Made by a program: the position numbers and the translations under genes
Notes under the pieces: generated by a model
Told to the model about the DNA's origin: nothing
The model's database searches: none
What the model saw: the letters and a program-made list of their open reading frames with translations, nothing else
Assembly (NCBI RefSeq): GCF_001570365.1
Contig: NZ_BBYK01000053.1
Coordinates: forward strand, 1-64,000
Length of the DNA: 64,000 nucleotides
From: Microtetraspora fusca
GTDB taxonomy: Bacteria > Actinomycetota > Actinomycetes > Streptosporangiales > Streptosporangiaceae
Direction: 5' to 3'
Part shown: in pieces, positions 41,838 to 51,460 of the stretch
Numbering within the stretch: position 1 is the stretch's first letter
How the letters are laid out: every line of letters starts with the position of its first letter

Positions 41838-42635
41838 CTATCCGCGTGACCGGTCGAGGAAGCGGCGCAGTCCCGAGGCCACGCCGTCCGTGGGCACCGT
41901 GACCGCGAACCAGGACGCCTCGACGGCGAGGCCCTCGTCGATCGGCACGTTGACGCCCCGCGTCACCGCGGCCAGGCACGCGCTCACCGCCGAGGGGGCG
42001 TGGCGGAGAATCCGCTCCGCCAGCTCCCGGGCCGCGCCGAGCAGGTCGTCGGCCGGGACGACGCGGTTGACCAGCCCCAGCTCGTACGCGCGCCGCGCGT
42101 CGATGGGATCGCCGGTGAGGATCATCTCCAGGGCGCGCTTGCGCCCGACGAGGCGGGGCAGCCGCTGCGAACCGCCGAACGGCGGCGGGAAGCCCAGCGT
42201 GATCTCCGGCTTGGCGAAGGTGGCGTGCTCGGCGGCGACGGCGAGCGGCGCCGCCTCGGTGATCTCACATCCGCCGCCGTAGGCGAGGCCGTTGACCGCG
42301 ACGATGATCGGCTTGGGGAAGGTCTCGATCCTGCGGGTCAGCCCCTGCCCCCTGCGTACGACCTCGCGGAGAGCCTGGTCGACGCCTCCGGCGATGCTGG
42401 CGGCGAGATCGCCGATGTCGGCGCCCGCGCTGAAGGCGCGCCGTCCCGATCCCGTGAGGATCACGGCCCGGGTCTCCTCGTCGGCCTCGACCCGGTCGAG
42501 GACGTTCATCAGCGCGTCGATGGTCGCGTAGTTCAACGCGTTGAGCTTCTCCGGGCGGTCGATCGTGATCGTGGTCACGCCGCCCTCGCGGGAGGCCAGG
42601 ACGGTGGTCGGCGTCGTCGTTGTCGGCGGTGTCAT
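41838..42635 (-). CDS. Enoyl-CoA hydratase/isomerase family protein
   Basis: A 265-residue crotonase: VTTITIDRPEKLNALNYATI, RAFSAGADIGDLAASIAG (oxyanion loop), PKPIIVAVNGLAYGGGCEIT, FAKPEITLGFPPPFGGSQRL (acidic residue in PEITLG), RAYELGLVNRVV. It acts on acyl-CoA thioesters. The start overlaps the SCO6745-family gene (ATGA), so both are expressed together. Substrate unknown. Confidence 0.87.
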   Translation of the reverse strand: MTPPTTTTPTTVLASREGGVTTITIDRPEKLNALNYATIDALMNVLDRVEADEETRAVILTGSGRRAFSAGADIGDLAASIAGGVDQALREVVRRGQGLTRRIETFPKPIIVAVNGLAYGGGCEITEAAPLAVAAEHATFAKPEITLGFPPPFGGSQRLPRLVGRKRALEMILTGDPIDARRAYELGLVNRVVPADDLLGAARELAERILRHAPSAVSACLAAVTRGVNVPIDEGLAVEASWFAVTVPTDGVASGLRRFLDRSRG

Positions 42636-43492
42636 GGGCGGGGCGCTCCGATCGGGTTGGGCACGGGGATGACGCGGGTGTCGACGAGGTGCCGGCTGAT
42701 CGGCGTGGCCAGCCGGATGGCCTCCTCGACACCGGTCTCCCCGAGCGTGGTGACGGGTCCGGCGGCCAGCCTGTCGGTGGCGCTCTCGATCTCGCGCCGC
42801 AGGGCGCCGCCGGTCTTGGTGAGCCGGGAGTCGCGATCCAGCAGCCCGCGGGCCACCAGCCGGCGCCGGGCCTCGTCCCACTCGGTGTCGGTCCAGCCCC
42901 GGCTCTTCTGGATCAGCTCCCTGGAGACGTTCCCGGTCGCCACGTGGGTGAGGCCGGCCTCGATGCCGGTGAACCCGGCGTGGACGACGGCGACGACGTG
43001 GCCGTCGCCGCGGTGCTCGCGCAGGATCGTGGCGGCGAGCCAGAGCCGTCCGACCAGGTCGGCGGGGCGTGGCACCCGTGACCAGGCGGCGGCCAGGGCC
43101 CGCCCCTCGAAGCCGCATCCGGCGACGGCGCGTTCGAGCAGCTCGACCAGGAGTCCGAGCTCCTCGCGGCCGACGGGCGGCAGGACGCGCGCGACGGCGG
43201 CGCGCACCGCCTCGAGGCGGGTGGCGAGCACCGTGCCCGGGTCGGCCAGGGCCCACGCGTCCGGCAGGGCACGCGCCACCTTCGCCGGTGAGAAGGCGAA
43301 GGACAGTGCCGCCCCGGTGGCCGCGTCCACCGCTCCGACCGGCGCGAGCCGCCCGGCGAAGTAGCCCATCCACCAGCCGCGCAGGCCGACGGCCGCGGCG
43401 GCCTCGGCCGGCTCCGGGGTGAAGTAGGCGACGGCGTGGATCGGCTCGATCGCCTCCCAGAACCGGCGGGCGAGCGTGGGGCTCGGACCCAT
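42632..43492 (-). CDS. SCO6745-family protein
   Basis: A 286-residue protein with the actinobacterial SCO6745/SalK pattern: RRFWEAIEPIHAVAYFTPEP, GLRGWWMGYFAGRLAPVGAV and a winged-helix-like C-terminal part (WDEARRRLVARGLLDRDSRL). The family resembles an internal MarR-like fold fused to a helical domain and has no firm function. Translationally coupled to a crotonase here. Divergent from the MocR regulator. Confidence 0.8.
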   Translation of the reverse strand: MGPSPTLARRFWEAIEPIHAVAYFTPEPAEAAAAVGLRGWWMGYFAGRLAPVGAVDAATGAALSFAFSPAKVARALPDAWALADPGTVLATRLEAVRAAVARVLPPVGREELGLLVELLERAVAGCGFEGRALAAAWSRVPRPADLVGRLWLAATILREHRGDGHVVAVVHAGFTGIEAGLTHVATGNVSRELIQKSRGWTDTEWDEARRRLVARGLLDRDSRLTKTGGALRREIESATDRLAAGPVTTLGETGVEEAIRLATPISRHLVDTRVIPVPNPIGAPRP

Positions 43493-43577
43493 GGACGTCT
43501 CCTTCCAGCCGCGCGCGTACGCGGCGACGACCAGCCTGTACGTTGCCGAACTCGGATAACAGTGCCAATTTTGGACA

Positions 43578-45023
43578 ATGGACCAGGATTTGGGGTGGTG
43601 GGTACGGATCGCTCTCGACGGGTGGCGGGAGCGGAGCGGCTCCCGCTACCGGCGGATCGCCGAGGCCCTCGCCGACGCGATGGAGCGGCGGCTGGTCGGC
43701 GCCCGGACCCGCCTGCCGGCCGAGCGGCCCCTCGCGGACGCCCTCGGCGTCAGCCGCGGCACGCTCGTCCGCGCCTACGACGAGCTGGCCGACGCCGGTC
43801 TCGTGGAGCGCCGCCAGGGGGCGGGCACCTACGTCCGGCCGCGACCCGCGTGGACCCAGGCCCCGGTCGAGAACGCCGCCTCCGCGCTCCTGCGGCGCAG
43901 GCTCGCCCACGACGGCCCGGCCGGGCATGACGACGTCATCGACCTGTCCCTGTCGGTGCCCGCCGGGGTGGACCACCTGCCGCACGTCGAGGGCGGCCTC
44001 CTCCCGCACGACCTCGGTTCGTACGGGCACGGCCTGCACCCGGCGGGGCTGCCCGAGCTGCGCGCCGCGCTCGCCGACCACCTCACCCGGCTCGGCCTGC
44101 CGACCACGGCCGAGCAGCTCATCGTCACCTCCGGCGCCCGGCACGCCCTGTCCCTGGTGGCCGCCGCGCTCGTCGCCCCGGGGCGTACGGTGATCGCGGG
44201 CTGTCCGGCGTACCCGGGCTTCTCGGCGGTCGTGGCGGCGCGCGGCGGCCGCCTCGTCGGGGTGCCGGTGGACCCGCTCGGCGTGGACGCGCACGCGGTG
44301 GAGCGGGCGGCCGCGCAGGCGCGCGAACCGCTGGTCTATGTGGACTCGGCCGGGCACGACCCGACCGGCGCGCTCCTCAGCGCCGCCCGCCGCGACTCGC
44401 TCCTCGGCACGGCGCGGCGGCACGGCGCACTCATCGTGGAGGACCTCTCCCAAGCAGGGCTGGACCTCGACCCGGACGGACGTCCTGCGGCGCCCCTGGC
44501 GGCGGACGACTCGGTGATCGCCGTCGGGTCCCTGTCCAAGATGTTCTGGGCGGGCCTGCGCGTCGGCTGGGTCCGCGCGCCGGCCCCGCTGCGCGACCAC
44601 CTGCTGCGGCTGCGGTCCGCGAGCGATCTCGCCCCGGGCGTCCCCACCCAGATCATCGCGGGCCGCCTGCTCCGGGCCGCCGACGCCGGCTGGAGGGAGG
44701 GGCTGCGCGCGACGCTGCGCGACCGCCGCGATCTGCTGCTGGAGCTGCTGGCACGCCACCTCCCCGCCTGGCGAGTCGGTGACCCGCAGGCCGGGCTGTC
44801 GGCGTGGGCCGTCCTGCCGGTCACCGAGAGCGAGACGTTCACGCACCTGGCCGCGCGCTACGGCGTGATCGTGGCCTCCGGGGCCACCGCCTGCGTCGAC
44901 GGCGGCCACCACGACGGCGTCCGGCTGTCCTTCGCCGAGTCGCCGCGGACGCTGGAGTCGGCGGTGGACCGGCTCGTCGCGGCCTGGGAGGAGCACACCC
45001 GGCGGCTCGCGGCGAGCCGGTGA
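43578..45023 (+). CDS. MocR/PdxR-type regulator: GntR HTH fused to class I aminotransferase fold
   Basis: A 481-residue chimera. Residues ~10-85: GntR winged helix (GSRYRRIAEALADAMERRLV, ADALGVSRGTLVRAYDELAD, GLVERRQGAGTYV). Residues ~120-480: fold-type I aminotransferase domain (IVTSGARHALSLVAAAL, GALIVEDLSQAGLDLDPDG, AVGSLSKMFWAGLRVGW with the PLP lysine). Such proteins bind PLP or an amino-acid adduct and activate or repress divergent genes. The divergent neighbour is the SCO6745-crotonase pair. Confidence 0.88.
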   Translation: MDQDLGWWVRIALDGWRERSGSRYRRIAEALADAMERRLVGARTRLPAERPLADALGVSRGTLVRAYDELADAGLVERRQGAGTYVRPRPAWTQAPVENAASALLRRRLAHDGPAGHDDVIDLSLSVPAGVDHLPHVEGGLLPHDLGSYGHGLHPAGLPELRAALADHLTRLGLPTTAEQLIVTSGARHALSLVAAALVAPGRTVIAGCPAYPGFSAVVAARGGRLVGVPVDPLGVDAHAVERAAAQAREPLVYVDSAGHDPTGALLSAARRDSLLGTARRHGALIVEDLSQAGLDLDPDGRPAAPLAADDSVIAVGSLSKMFWAGLRVGWVRAPAPLRDHLLRLRSASDLAPGVPTQIIAGRLLRAADAGWREGLRATLRDRRDLLLELLARHLPAWRVGDPQAGLSAWAVLPVTESETFTHLAARYGVIVASGATACVDGGHHDGVRLSFAESPRTLESAVDRLVAAWEEHTRRLAASR

Positions 45024-45039
45024 AACTTCTTCGGAGTGG

Positions 45040-46680
45040 TCAGCGCGCCCAGACGGACTCGCCGTCGACCAGCGTCAGGTCCACCCGGGTCCGGCTGATC
45101 TCGTCGAGCGCGGTCTCGTCGAGACGGCGGTCCAGGATCACCACGTCCGCGCGGGCGCCCGGCTCCAGCGTGCCCACCTCGTGCTCGCGGCGCAGCGCGT
45201 ACGCGGAGCCCGCCGTGGCGGCACGCAGCGCCGAGCGCAGGCTCATCGCCTCCTCCGGCGCGAACAGCGGGGCGTCCGGCTCGCCCGGGTGGCTCCGGTT
45301 GACCGCGACGTGGATCCAGTCCATCGGGTTCGGCGTGCTCACCGGCCAGTCGCTGCCGAAGGCCACCCGCACGCCCGCCTTCTCCATCGTGCCGAAGCGG
45401 TACTGCAGGGCCGCCAGCTCACCCGGCAGGTACGGGATCGTCATGTCGAGCATCTGCGGGTCGGCCTGGGCCCAGTACGGCTGGACGTTCGCGATGACGT
45501 CGAGCGCGGCCATGCGCGCCACGCTGCGGTCGTCCGCGATCTGCAGGTGCGCGAGCTGGTGCCGCCGGTCGCGCGGGCCGTTGGCGCGGTGCGCCGCCTC
45601 CACCACGTCGAGGCACTCGCTGACCGCGCGGTCGCCGATGGCGTGGAAGTGCAGGTCGAACCCGGCGGCGTCCATCTCCGGCACCGCCCGGCCCAGGTCG
45701 GCGTGGTCGAAGAAGGTCAGCCCGGTTCCCGCGCCCGCCACGCCGACGTACGGGCGCGAGAGCGCGGCCGTGTGGGTCTCGCACACCCCGTCGTACATGA
45801 TCTTGATGGCGGTGCAGGCGAACCGGGAGTCCGGCGGGCAGCCGCGCCGCTGCTCGACCAGTTCGGCGAGCGTGCCCTCCGAGGCGTCGCGCGGCCACCA
45901 CAGCGCGCCGGTGACCCGGGCGCGCAGGCTGCCGTCGGCGGCGGCCCGCCGGTAGACGTCGTAGATGTCGGTCGTGGGGACGAACGGCCCGACGATGGCG
46001 TCCTGCCACGACGTCACACCGTAGGAGAACATCCGCCGTTGTGCCTCCAGCAGGCCCCGCCGCAGGTCCTCCGCGCCCACCGGCGGGACCAGGTCGGAGA
46101 CGAGCTGCATGGCCGACTCGTGCAGCAGCCCGGTCGGCGCGCCGTCGGCGTCGCGGTCCACCCGGCCGCCCGGCGGCGGGTTCCGCAGCAGCGCGGGCGC
46201 CACCCGGTCGAGCGCCGCCGTGCTGACCCAGGCGCTGTGGCCGTCGCGGTTCGCCAGGTAGACGGGACGCCCGCCGCAGATGGCGTCGAGCTCCTGCCGG
46301 GTCGGGGGACGCTCGGCGAAGTGGGGCAGCGCCCAGCCGCGGCCGAGGATCCACTCCTCACCTGGATGGGTGCGGGCGTAGTCGGCGACCGCGCGCAGCA
46401 CCTCGTCCCGGCTCTCACAGGAGGTGAGGTCGCAACGCAGCAGCTCGACACCGGACTCGGGCACGTGGACGTGGGAGTCGGCGAAGGCGGGCAGGACGGA
46501 GCGTCCCTCCGCGTCCACCGTCTCCGTGCCGGCCGGGACCTCGGGAACTCCGGCGTCCGCCGGGACGACCTCGGCGATCCGGCCGCCGGAGACACGGATC
46601 GACCAGGACGCGGCCTCCCGGTCGGCCAGCGGCAGGTGGGCGTTGCGGATCAACAGGTTTCCCGCCATCGGGGTGCACAT
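45040..46680 (-). CDS. YtcJ-like amidohydrolase (Amidohydrolase_3)
   Basis: A 546-residue metal-dependent hydrolase: SVLPAFADSHVHVPESGVEL (HxH), GYxxNRDGHSAW-type region (LANRDGHSAWVSTAALDRVA), FDLHFHAIGDRAVSECLDVV (HAIGD), HQLAHLQIADDRSVARMA, RVAFGSDWPVSTPNPMDWIH (catalytic Asp), LEPGARADVVILDRRLDE. Last gene of a six-gene operon with a PotABCD-type importer, so it may hydrolyse the imported amide or amine compound (inference). ATG 46680 used; ATG 46668 possible. Confidence 0.85.
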   Translation of the reverse strand: MCTPMAGNLLIRNAHLPLADREAASWSIRVSGGRIAEVVPADAGVPEVPAGTETVDAEGRSVLPAFADSHVHVPESGVELLRCDLTSCESRDEVLRAVADYARTHPGEEWILGRGWALPHFAERPPTRQELDAICGGRPVYLANRDGHSAWVSTAALDRVAPALLRNPPPGGRVDRDADGAPTGLLHESAMQLVSDLVPPVGAEDLRRGLLEAQRRMFSYGVTSWQDAIVGPFVPTTDIYDVYRRAAADGSLRARVTGALWWPRDASEGTLAELVEQRRGCPPDSRFACTAIKIMYDGVCETHTAALSRPYVGVAGAGTGLTFFDHADLGRAVPEMDAAGFDLHFHAIGDRAVSECLDVVEAAHRANGPRDRRHQLAHLQIADDRSVARMAALDVIANVQPYWAQADPQMLDMTIPYLPGELAALQYRFGTMEKAGVRVAFGSDWPVSTPNPMDWIHVAVNRSHPGEPDAPLFAPEEAMSLRSALRAATAGSAYALRREHEVGTLEPGARADVVILDRRLDETALDEISRTRVDLTLVDGESVWAR

Positions 46681-46712
46681 CGCTTTCTGCGGAGGATAGG
46701 GCTGGGAAGGGA

Positions 46713-47558
46713 TCAGCGGACGCCGGACAGGGCGTCGACCGCCTCCTTGGAGCCGCCGGCGCGCCGCAGCACCAGCGCCACGGCGGCGAGCGCGGCCAGG
46801 GTCAGCAGCAGCATCACCGCCGACATCGCCGCCAGCTCGGGGCGCAGTCCCGCGCGCACCGCGCTGAACACGTACACCGGCCACGGCGTCGAGCCGGAGA
46901 CCTGCACGAACGCCGAGATGATCGTGTTGTCGAGGCTCAGCGTGAACGCCATCAGCGCCCCGGCCAGCACGGACGGCAGCAGCAGCGGCAGGGTGACCAG
47001 GCGGAAGCGGCGCAGGGGAGGGGTGTACAGGTCGGCCGCCGCCTCCTCCAGGGAGGAGTCCATGCCCTGCATCCGGGCGCGGACGAGGAAGGTCACCACC
47101 GCCGTCGCGAACAGCGAGTGGGCGACCACGAGGCGGACCCAGCCGCTGTTGAACAGGGTCAGGTCGTGGTCCACCCCCAGCGAGACGAACCACGGGAGCA
47201 GCGCCACACCGGAGACGATCTCCGGCGTCACCAGGACCAGCGCCAGCAGCACGGTGACCAGCCGCCCGATCCGCCCGCCCGGATGACGGGCCAGCGCGTA
47301 CCCGCACAGGGTGCCGAGCACGACGGCGATCAGGGCCGCACCCGCCGCCGCGCGCACCGACACGGACACGGCGGAGAGGATGTCGTCGTTGGACAGCGCC
47401 GCGACGTACGCGTCGAAGCCGAACCCCTCCCAGGACGCCAGCAGCCGCCCTCGGTTGAAGGAGTAGACGACGATGACGGCGATCGGCGTGAAGAGGAACG
47501 CGATCACGAGCAGGCCCCACAGGCTCAGGACCCGGTCCACGATCGGCCGCGCTCTCAT
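46713..47558 (-). CDS. Polyamine-type ABC transporter permease, PotC-like
   Basis: A 281-residue membrane protein with six helices (LLVIAFLFTPIAVIVVYSFN first) and the inner-membrane EAA loop SSLEEAAADLYTPPLRRFRL followed by VTLPLLLPSVLAGALMAF. The start overlaps the PotB-like stop (ATGA). PotC-type half-channel for spermidine/putrescine-like cations or related solutes. Confidence 0.87.
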   Translation of the reverse strand: MRARPIVDRVLSLWGLLVIAFLFTPIAVIVVYSFNRGRLLASWEGFGFDAYVAALSNDDILSAVSVSVRAAAGAALIAVVLGTLCGYALARHPGGRIGRLVTVLLALVLVTPEIVSGVALLPWFVSLGVDHDLTLFNSGWVRLVVAHSLFATAVVTFLVRARMQGMDSSLEEAAADLYTPPLRRFRLVTLPLLLPSVLAGALMAFTLSLDNTIISAFVQVSGSTPWPVYVFSAVRAGLRPELAAMSAVMLLLTLAALAAVALVLRRAGGSKEAVDALSGVR

Positions 47559-48490
47559 GCGGGGCTCCCTTCCGCGATCCCGGCGAGCTCGCGCCGCCGC
47601 CGGTGGGTGAGCAGCCAGGTGCAGGCCGCGCCGACCGCGGCCGTGGCGAGGATCGTCAGGGCGATGACGACGATCAGCACGACCGCCATCGCCGAGCCGA
47701 GCGCCCAGTTCTGCGCCTGCTGGAACTGGCTGGCGACGAGCTGGCCGACCATGTTGCCGCGCGCGCCGCCGAGGACGGCCGCCGTGACGTAGTCGCCCAT
47801 CAGCGGGATGAACACGAGCAGCAGCCCGGCGGCGATGCCCGGCCGGGCCAGCGGCAGCGTGACCTGCAGCGCCGTACGCCACCGGTTGGCGCCGAGGTCC
47901 TTGCTCGCCTCGCGCAGCGAGCCGTCGACCCGGTCCAGGGCGACGTACAGCGGGAGGATCATCATGGGCAGGTAGTTGTAGACGACGCCCAGCAGCACCG
48001 CGCCCCGGGTGAACAGCATCGAGAACGGCGTGTCGATCAGCCCGAGGCTCTGCATCGCCCGCGAGGCGAACCCCTCGGGCGACAGCACGACCTGCCATCC
48101 GATCGTGCGGATCAGGAAGTTGGTCCAGAACGGCACGAGCACCAGGGCCAGCACGACGAAGCGCCGGTGCGGCCGCACCTTGACCGCCAGCCAGTACGCG
48201 AAGGGCAGGCCGATCGCCAGGCAGAGCGCGGTGCCGGCCAGGCCGATGCGCAGCGTCCCGGCGAAGCTGGTCAGGAACGTGTCGCCGAGCGCCTCCCGGT
48301 AGCGGTCCAGCGTCAGCACGTCGTTCGCGTGGGTCTGGTACAGCCCCGGCTTGCGGCCGAGGGAGTACCAGAACACCAGCCCGACCGGGGCCACGAAGAA
48401 CAGGGCGATCCACGCCAGGGCGGGCGTGGCGAGCAGCCCCGACGGGACCGCTCGCCACGCCGCTCGCGGACCGCGGCGGTCGGAACTCAT
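47555..48490 (-). CDS. Polyamine-type ABC transporter permease, PotB-like
   Basis: A 311-residue membrane protein: first helix LAWIALFFVAPVGLVFWYSL, PotB-family segment LVPFWTNFLIRTIGWQVVLS, EAA loop GSLREASKDLGANRWRTALQ with VTLPLARPGIAAGLLLVFIP. The start overlaps the binding-protein stop. Partner of the PotC-like permease. Confidence 0.87.
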   Translation of the reverse strand: MSSDRRGPRAAWRAVPSGLLATPALAWIALFFVAPVGLVFWYSLGRKPGLYQTHANDVLTLDRYREALGDTFLTSFAGTLRIGLAGTALCLAIGLPFAYWLAVKVRPHRRFVVLALVLVPFWTNFLIRTIGWQVVLSPEGFASRAMQSLGLIDTPFSMLFTRGAVLLGVVYNYLPMMILPLYVALDRVDGSLREASKDLGANRWRTALQVTLPLARPGIAAGLLLVFIPLMGDYVTAAVLGGARGNMVGQLVASQFQQAQNWALGSAMAVVLIVVIALTILATAAVGAACTWLLTHRRRRELAGIAEGSPA

Positions 48491-49644
48491 GCGCCGGCCT
48501 TGGCCTTCATCTTGTTGACGATGGCCATCCGCCGCTCCTGGCCCTCGTTGATGACGCCGGTGTACATCGTGGTGAGCTGCTCGGCGGACGGGAAGATCAT
48601 GTCGATCAGGCCGAGCTTGAGCTTCTTCGCCTCCTCCTCGCTGCCGGTGACGCCGCTGCCGTAGCCGACGAAGTCCACCTGCTTGACCGCCACGGCCGGG
48701 TCGAGCACGTAGTTGATGAGCTCGTGCGCGGCGTCGGCGTTCGCGCTGCCCTTCACGATCGCCCAGTTGTCCATCCAGAGGTTGGTCTTCGGGCCGGGCA
48801 GGACCCACTTCCAGCGGTCCTGGTCGCCGCTCGCGAGGATGCCGCGCCGGGCGTCGCCGTTCCAGCAGTGCATGAGGGCGTGCGTGCCCTGCGGGATCGC
48901 GCTGCTGCCGGGCGAGGAGTCGAACGCGGCGATGTGCCGGGCGAGGGTGTCGACGAGGAACGTCTCGATCTGGTCGAGCTGGGCCTTGTCGGTCGTGCTC
49001 TGGTGCCACCCCCGGGCGAAGCACAGCATGGCGCAGATCTCGCCCGGGTCGTCGACCAGCGAGGTCTTGCCGCTGGCCTCCTTCTGGGCGGCGTCGAAGA
49101 AGTCGTCCCAGGTCTTCAGGTCGCGCTTGACGACCCTGGTGTCGTAGACGAAGCCGGTGGTTCCCCAGTACTTCGTCACGGTGTACTTGTTGCCCTGGTC
49201 CCATTCCTGGTTCTGGAACGCCTTGTCCAGGTTGGCGAGATTGGGCAGCTTGGCGTGGTCGAGCTCCTGGAGCAGGCCGTTCGCCGCCATCTGCGGGACG
49301 AAGACGCCGGTCGGGATGACGATGTCGTAGCCGCTCGTGCCCTTGGCCGCCGCCAGCTTCGCGATCATCTCCTCATTGGAGCTGTAGGAGTCGACGAGCA
49401 CCTTGGGGCCGTACTTCGCGGCGAAGTCCGCCAGCACCTTCGGGTCGTCGTACGCGCTCCAGGAGTAGGCACGCAGTTCCGCGGCGGCCGAGCCGGAGCC
49501 GCCCGAACCCTTCGAGCCGCCGCAGGCGGCGAGCAGGGGAACACTGGCCGCGGCGGCGAGCCCGGCGAGGAAGGTGCGGCGGGGGAGACCGGCGACCCGC
49601 GCCGCGGGTGCGAGAAGGCGGGGAGTGTGGTCGTGGTGGTTCAC
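48487..49644 (-). CDS. PotD-like substrate-binding lipoprotein with Tat-type signal
   Basis: A 385-residue exported receptor. The signal has twin arginines ([18 protein letters not shown]22-R23) and a lipobox LAAC (Cys41), so it is probably a Tat-exported lipoprotein. The mature part matches spermidine/putrescine-binding proteins: [63 protein letters not shown] 49644 overlaps the ATPase stop (GTGA). Ligand not certain; PotD-like proteins also bind other amines. Confidence 0.87.
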   Translation of the reverse strand: MNHHDHTPRLLAPAARVAGLPRRTFLAGLAAAASVPLLAACGGSKGSGGSGSAAAELRAYSWSAYDDPKVLADFAAKYGPKVLVDSYSSNEEMIAKLAAAKGTSGYDIVIPTGVFVPQMAANGLLQELDHAKLPNLANLDKAFQNQEWDQGNKYTVTKYWGTTGFVYDTRVVKRDLKTWDDFFDAAQKEASGKTSLVDDPGEICAMLCFARGWHQSTTDKAQLDQIETFLVDTLARHIAAFDSSPGSSAIPQGTHALMHCWNGDARRGILASGDQDRWKWVLPGPKTNLWMDNWAIVKGSANADAAHELINYVLDPAVAVKQVDFVGYGSGVTGSEEEAKKLKLGLIDMIFPSAEQLTTMYTGVINEGQERRMAIVNKMKAKAGA

Positions 49645-50819
49645 TTGGCGCTTCCAATCGGGGCACGGGGTGTGGCTTCGGCGGGGAAGACGTGGACGTC
49701 GGAGGGGGCCCAGGAGCACCGGACCCGGGCGCCCTCGGCGAGGCGGCCGGCCTGGCGGCGCGGCACGCGGGCCAGCAGTTCGTGGCCCGCGTCGGCGTGG
49801 ACGACGTACTGGAGGACGTCACCGAGCAGGGAGACCGCGGCGACCGTGCCGGGCAGGGCGTTGGCCGAGCCGTCAGACTCGTCCGGCGCCGCCTCGGCCA
49901 CGGCGACGGCCTCGGGCCGTACGGCGACACGCACCGCGGCGGCTCCTGAGCCCGGCGTCGTCACCGGTTCGGCAAGAAGGACCGTTCCACCGTCGATCTC
50001 GATCGTGCGGCCTCCGTCGGCGACGGTGCCGTCGAAAAAGTTCTGCTGGCCGATGAACCCGGCGACGAACGCGGTGGCCGGCCGCTCGTACACGGTGTAG
50101 GGGTCGGCGATCTGCTCGATCCGGCCGTTCAGCATCACCGCGACCCGGTCGCTCATCGACAGGGCCTCCTCCTGGTCATGGGTGACGAAGACGAACGTCG
50201 TGCCGAGGCGGCTCTGCAGGAGCTTGAGCTCGACCTGCATGTCCTCGCGGAGCTTGCGGTCCAGGGCGGCGAGCGGCTCGTCGAGGAGCAGCACGCTGGG
50301 CCGGTTGACCAGGGCGCGGGCGAGCGCGACGCGCTGCTGCTGGCCCCCGGACAGCCGGTTGGGCTTGCGGTCGGCGAAACGCGTCATCTGCACCATGTCG
50401 AGCGCCTCGGACACCCGGGACCGGATCTCCGCCCGGTCGATCCCGCGCCGCTGGCGCAGCCCGTACGCGATGTTCGCCGCGACGGTCATGTGCGGAAAGA
50501 GGGCGTAGGACTGGAACACGGTGTTGACGTCGCGCTTGTGCGGCGGCAGGTGCTGCACGGCGGCGCCCGAGATGAGGACCTCGCCGCTGTCGGGCTGCTC
50601 GAAGCCGGCGAGCATGCGCAGCGTGGTCGTCTTCCCGCACCCCGAGGGGCCGAGCAGGGAGAGGAACTCCCCGGGGTTCACCGACAGGTCAAGGTCCTGG
50701 ACGACGGTCACGCCGCCGAAGGACTTGCGGACCGAACGGAGCTCGACGGAGCCGGTCCCGTCACCGGCGCCCGCCCGGCGCGCGGATGTGACGGCGTGCC
50801 GGGTGGCGGAGCTGCTCAT
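49641..50819 (-). CDS. PotA-like ABC transporter ATPase
   Basis: A 392-residue ATPase: [20 protein letters not shown], Walker [20 protein letters not shown]-loop [20 protein letters not shown], signature [20 protein letters not shown], Walker [17 protein letters not shown], then a C-terminal TOBE domain ([20 protein letters not shown]). The start overlaps the gluconokinase stop. Energises the downstream PotBC-like permeases. Confidence 0.9.
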   Translation of the reverse strand: MSSSATRHAVTSARRAGAGDGTGSVELRSVRKSFGGVTVVQDLDLSVNPGEFLSLLGPSGCGKTTTLRMLAGFEQPDSGEVLISGAAVQHLPPHKRDVNTVFQSYALFPHMTVAANIAYGLRQRRGIDRAEIRSRVSEALDMVQMTRFADRKPNRLSGGQQQRVALARALVNRPSVLLLDEPLAALDRKLREDMQVELKLLQSRLGTTFVFVTHDQEEALSMSDRVAVMLNGRIEQIADPYTVYERPATAFVAGFIGQQNFFDGTVADGGRTIEIDGGTVLLAEPVTTPGSGAAAVRVAVRPEAVAVAEAAPDESDGSANALPGTVAAVSLLGDVLQYVVHADAGHELLARVPRRQAGRLAEGARVRCSWAPSDVHVFPAEATPRAPIGSAK

Positions 50820-51358
50820 ACGACCTCCTTGGAGGATTCGGCCGGGAATTCGGCGAGGGCGCGCAGCGCCCGCTCGACGATCTGCTCCGGAGGCAGGACG
50901 AACTCGACGGTGATTCCGGGCTCGTCGTCCGCGAGCGGTTCGAGCGCGGCGTACTGCGCGGTGACCAGGGAGACCGGCATGAAGTGCCCCTCGCGCCCGC
51001 CGACCCGGGCGGCCGCGACGTCCGGCGGACCGGCCAGGTGGAGGAACCACACGCCCGGGCGGTGCTCGCGCAGGGCGTCGCGGTAGGTCCGCTTGAGCGC
51101 CGAGCAGGACACCACGCCGCCGGCCGAGCCGCGCGCGGCGAGCCAGTCGCCGACCGCCCGCAGCCAGGGCTCGCGGTCGGCGTCGTCGAGCGGCTCGCCG
51201 GCGCTCATCTTGGCGACGTTGTCCTCGCTGTGGAACGCGTCGGCGTCGGCGTAGTCGGCGCCGAGCGCCTCGGCGAGGGCACGCCCCACGGTCGTCTTGC
51301 CGGCACCTGTCACGCCCATGACGACAATCAAAGGTGCTACGAAAAATGAAGAACTCAC
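50816..51358 (-). CDS. Gluconokinase
   Basis: A 180-residue P-loop kinase: [20 protein letters not shown] (Walker A), [79 protein letters not shown]. This is the classic short gluconate kinase (GntK) pattern, producing 6-phosphogluconate. GTG 51358 chosen. Unusually it is the first gene of a PotABCD-type transport operon, with coupled starts throughout. Divergent from a FadR-type GntR regulator. Confidence 0.87.
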   Translation of the reverse strand: MSSSFFVAPLIVVMGVTGAGKTTVGRALAEALGADYADADAFHSEDNVAKMSAGEPLDDADREPWLRAVGDWLAARGSAGGVVSCSALKRTYRDALREHRPGVWFLHLAGPPDVAAARVGGREGHFMPVSLVTAQYAALEPLADDEPGITVEFVLPPEQIVERALRALAEFPAESSKEVV

Positions 51359-51403
51359 GCGATCTGGTCCCCGATGAGATGATGTCTGAGCATCTTGAAG
51401 TAA

Positions 51404-51445
51404 AAGTATGATCCAAGGCAAGACATCAGCGAAAAAAGCATACTT
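51404..51445. promoter_or_regulatory. Inverted AAGTATG/CATACTT operator pair
   Basis: AAGTATG (51404-51410) and CATACTT (51439-51445) are perfect complements in an AT-rich gap between the divergent gluconokinase operon and the GntR regulator. They are about 35 bp apart, over three helical turns. Likely binding sites for the regulator, controlling both directions. Confidence 0.45.
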
Positions 51446-51460
51446 ATGAGAGGCGGACGC

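Noticed and set aside
45181-47286. Long plus-strand open frame opposite the amidohydrolase and PotC-like genes
   Set aside because: Low-complexity Arg/Val/His translation, spans two genes on the other strand and the gap between them, no motif. Antisense shadow.
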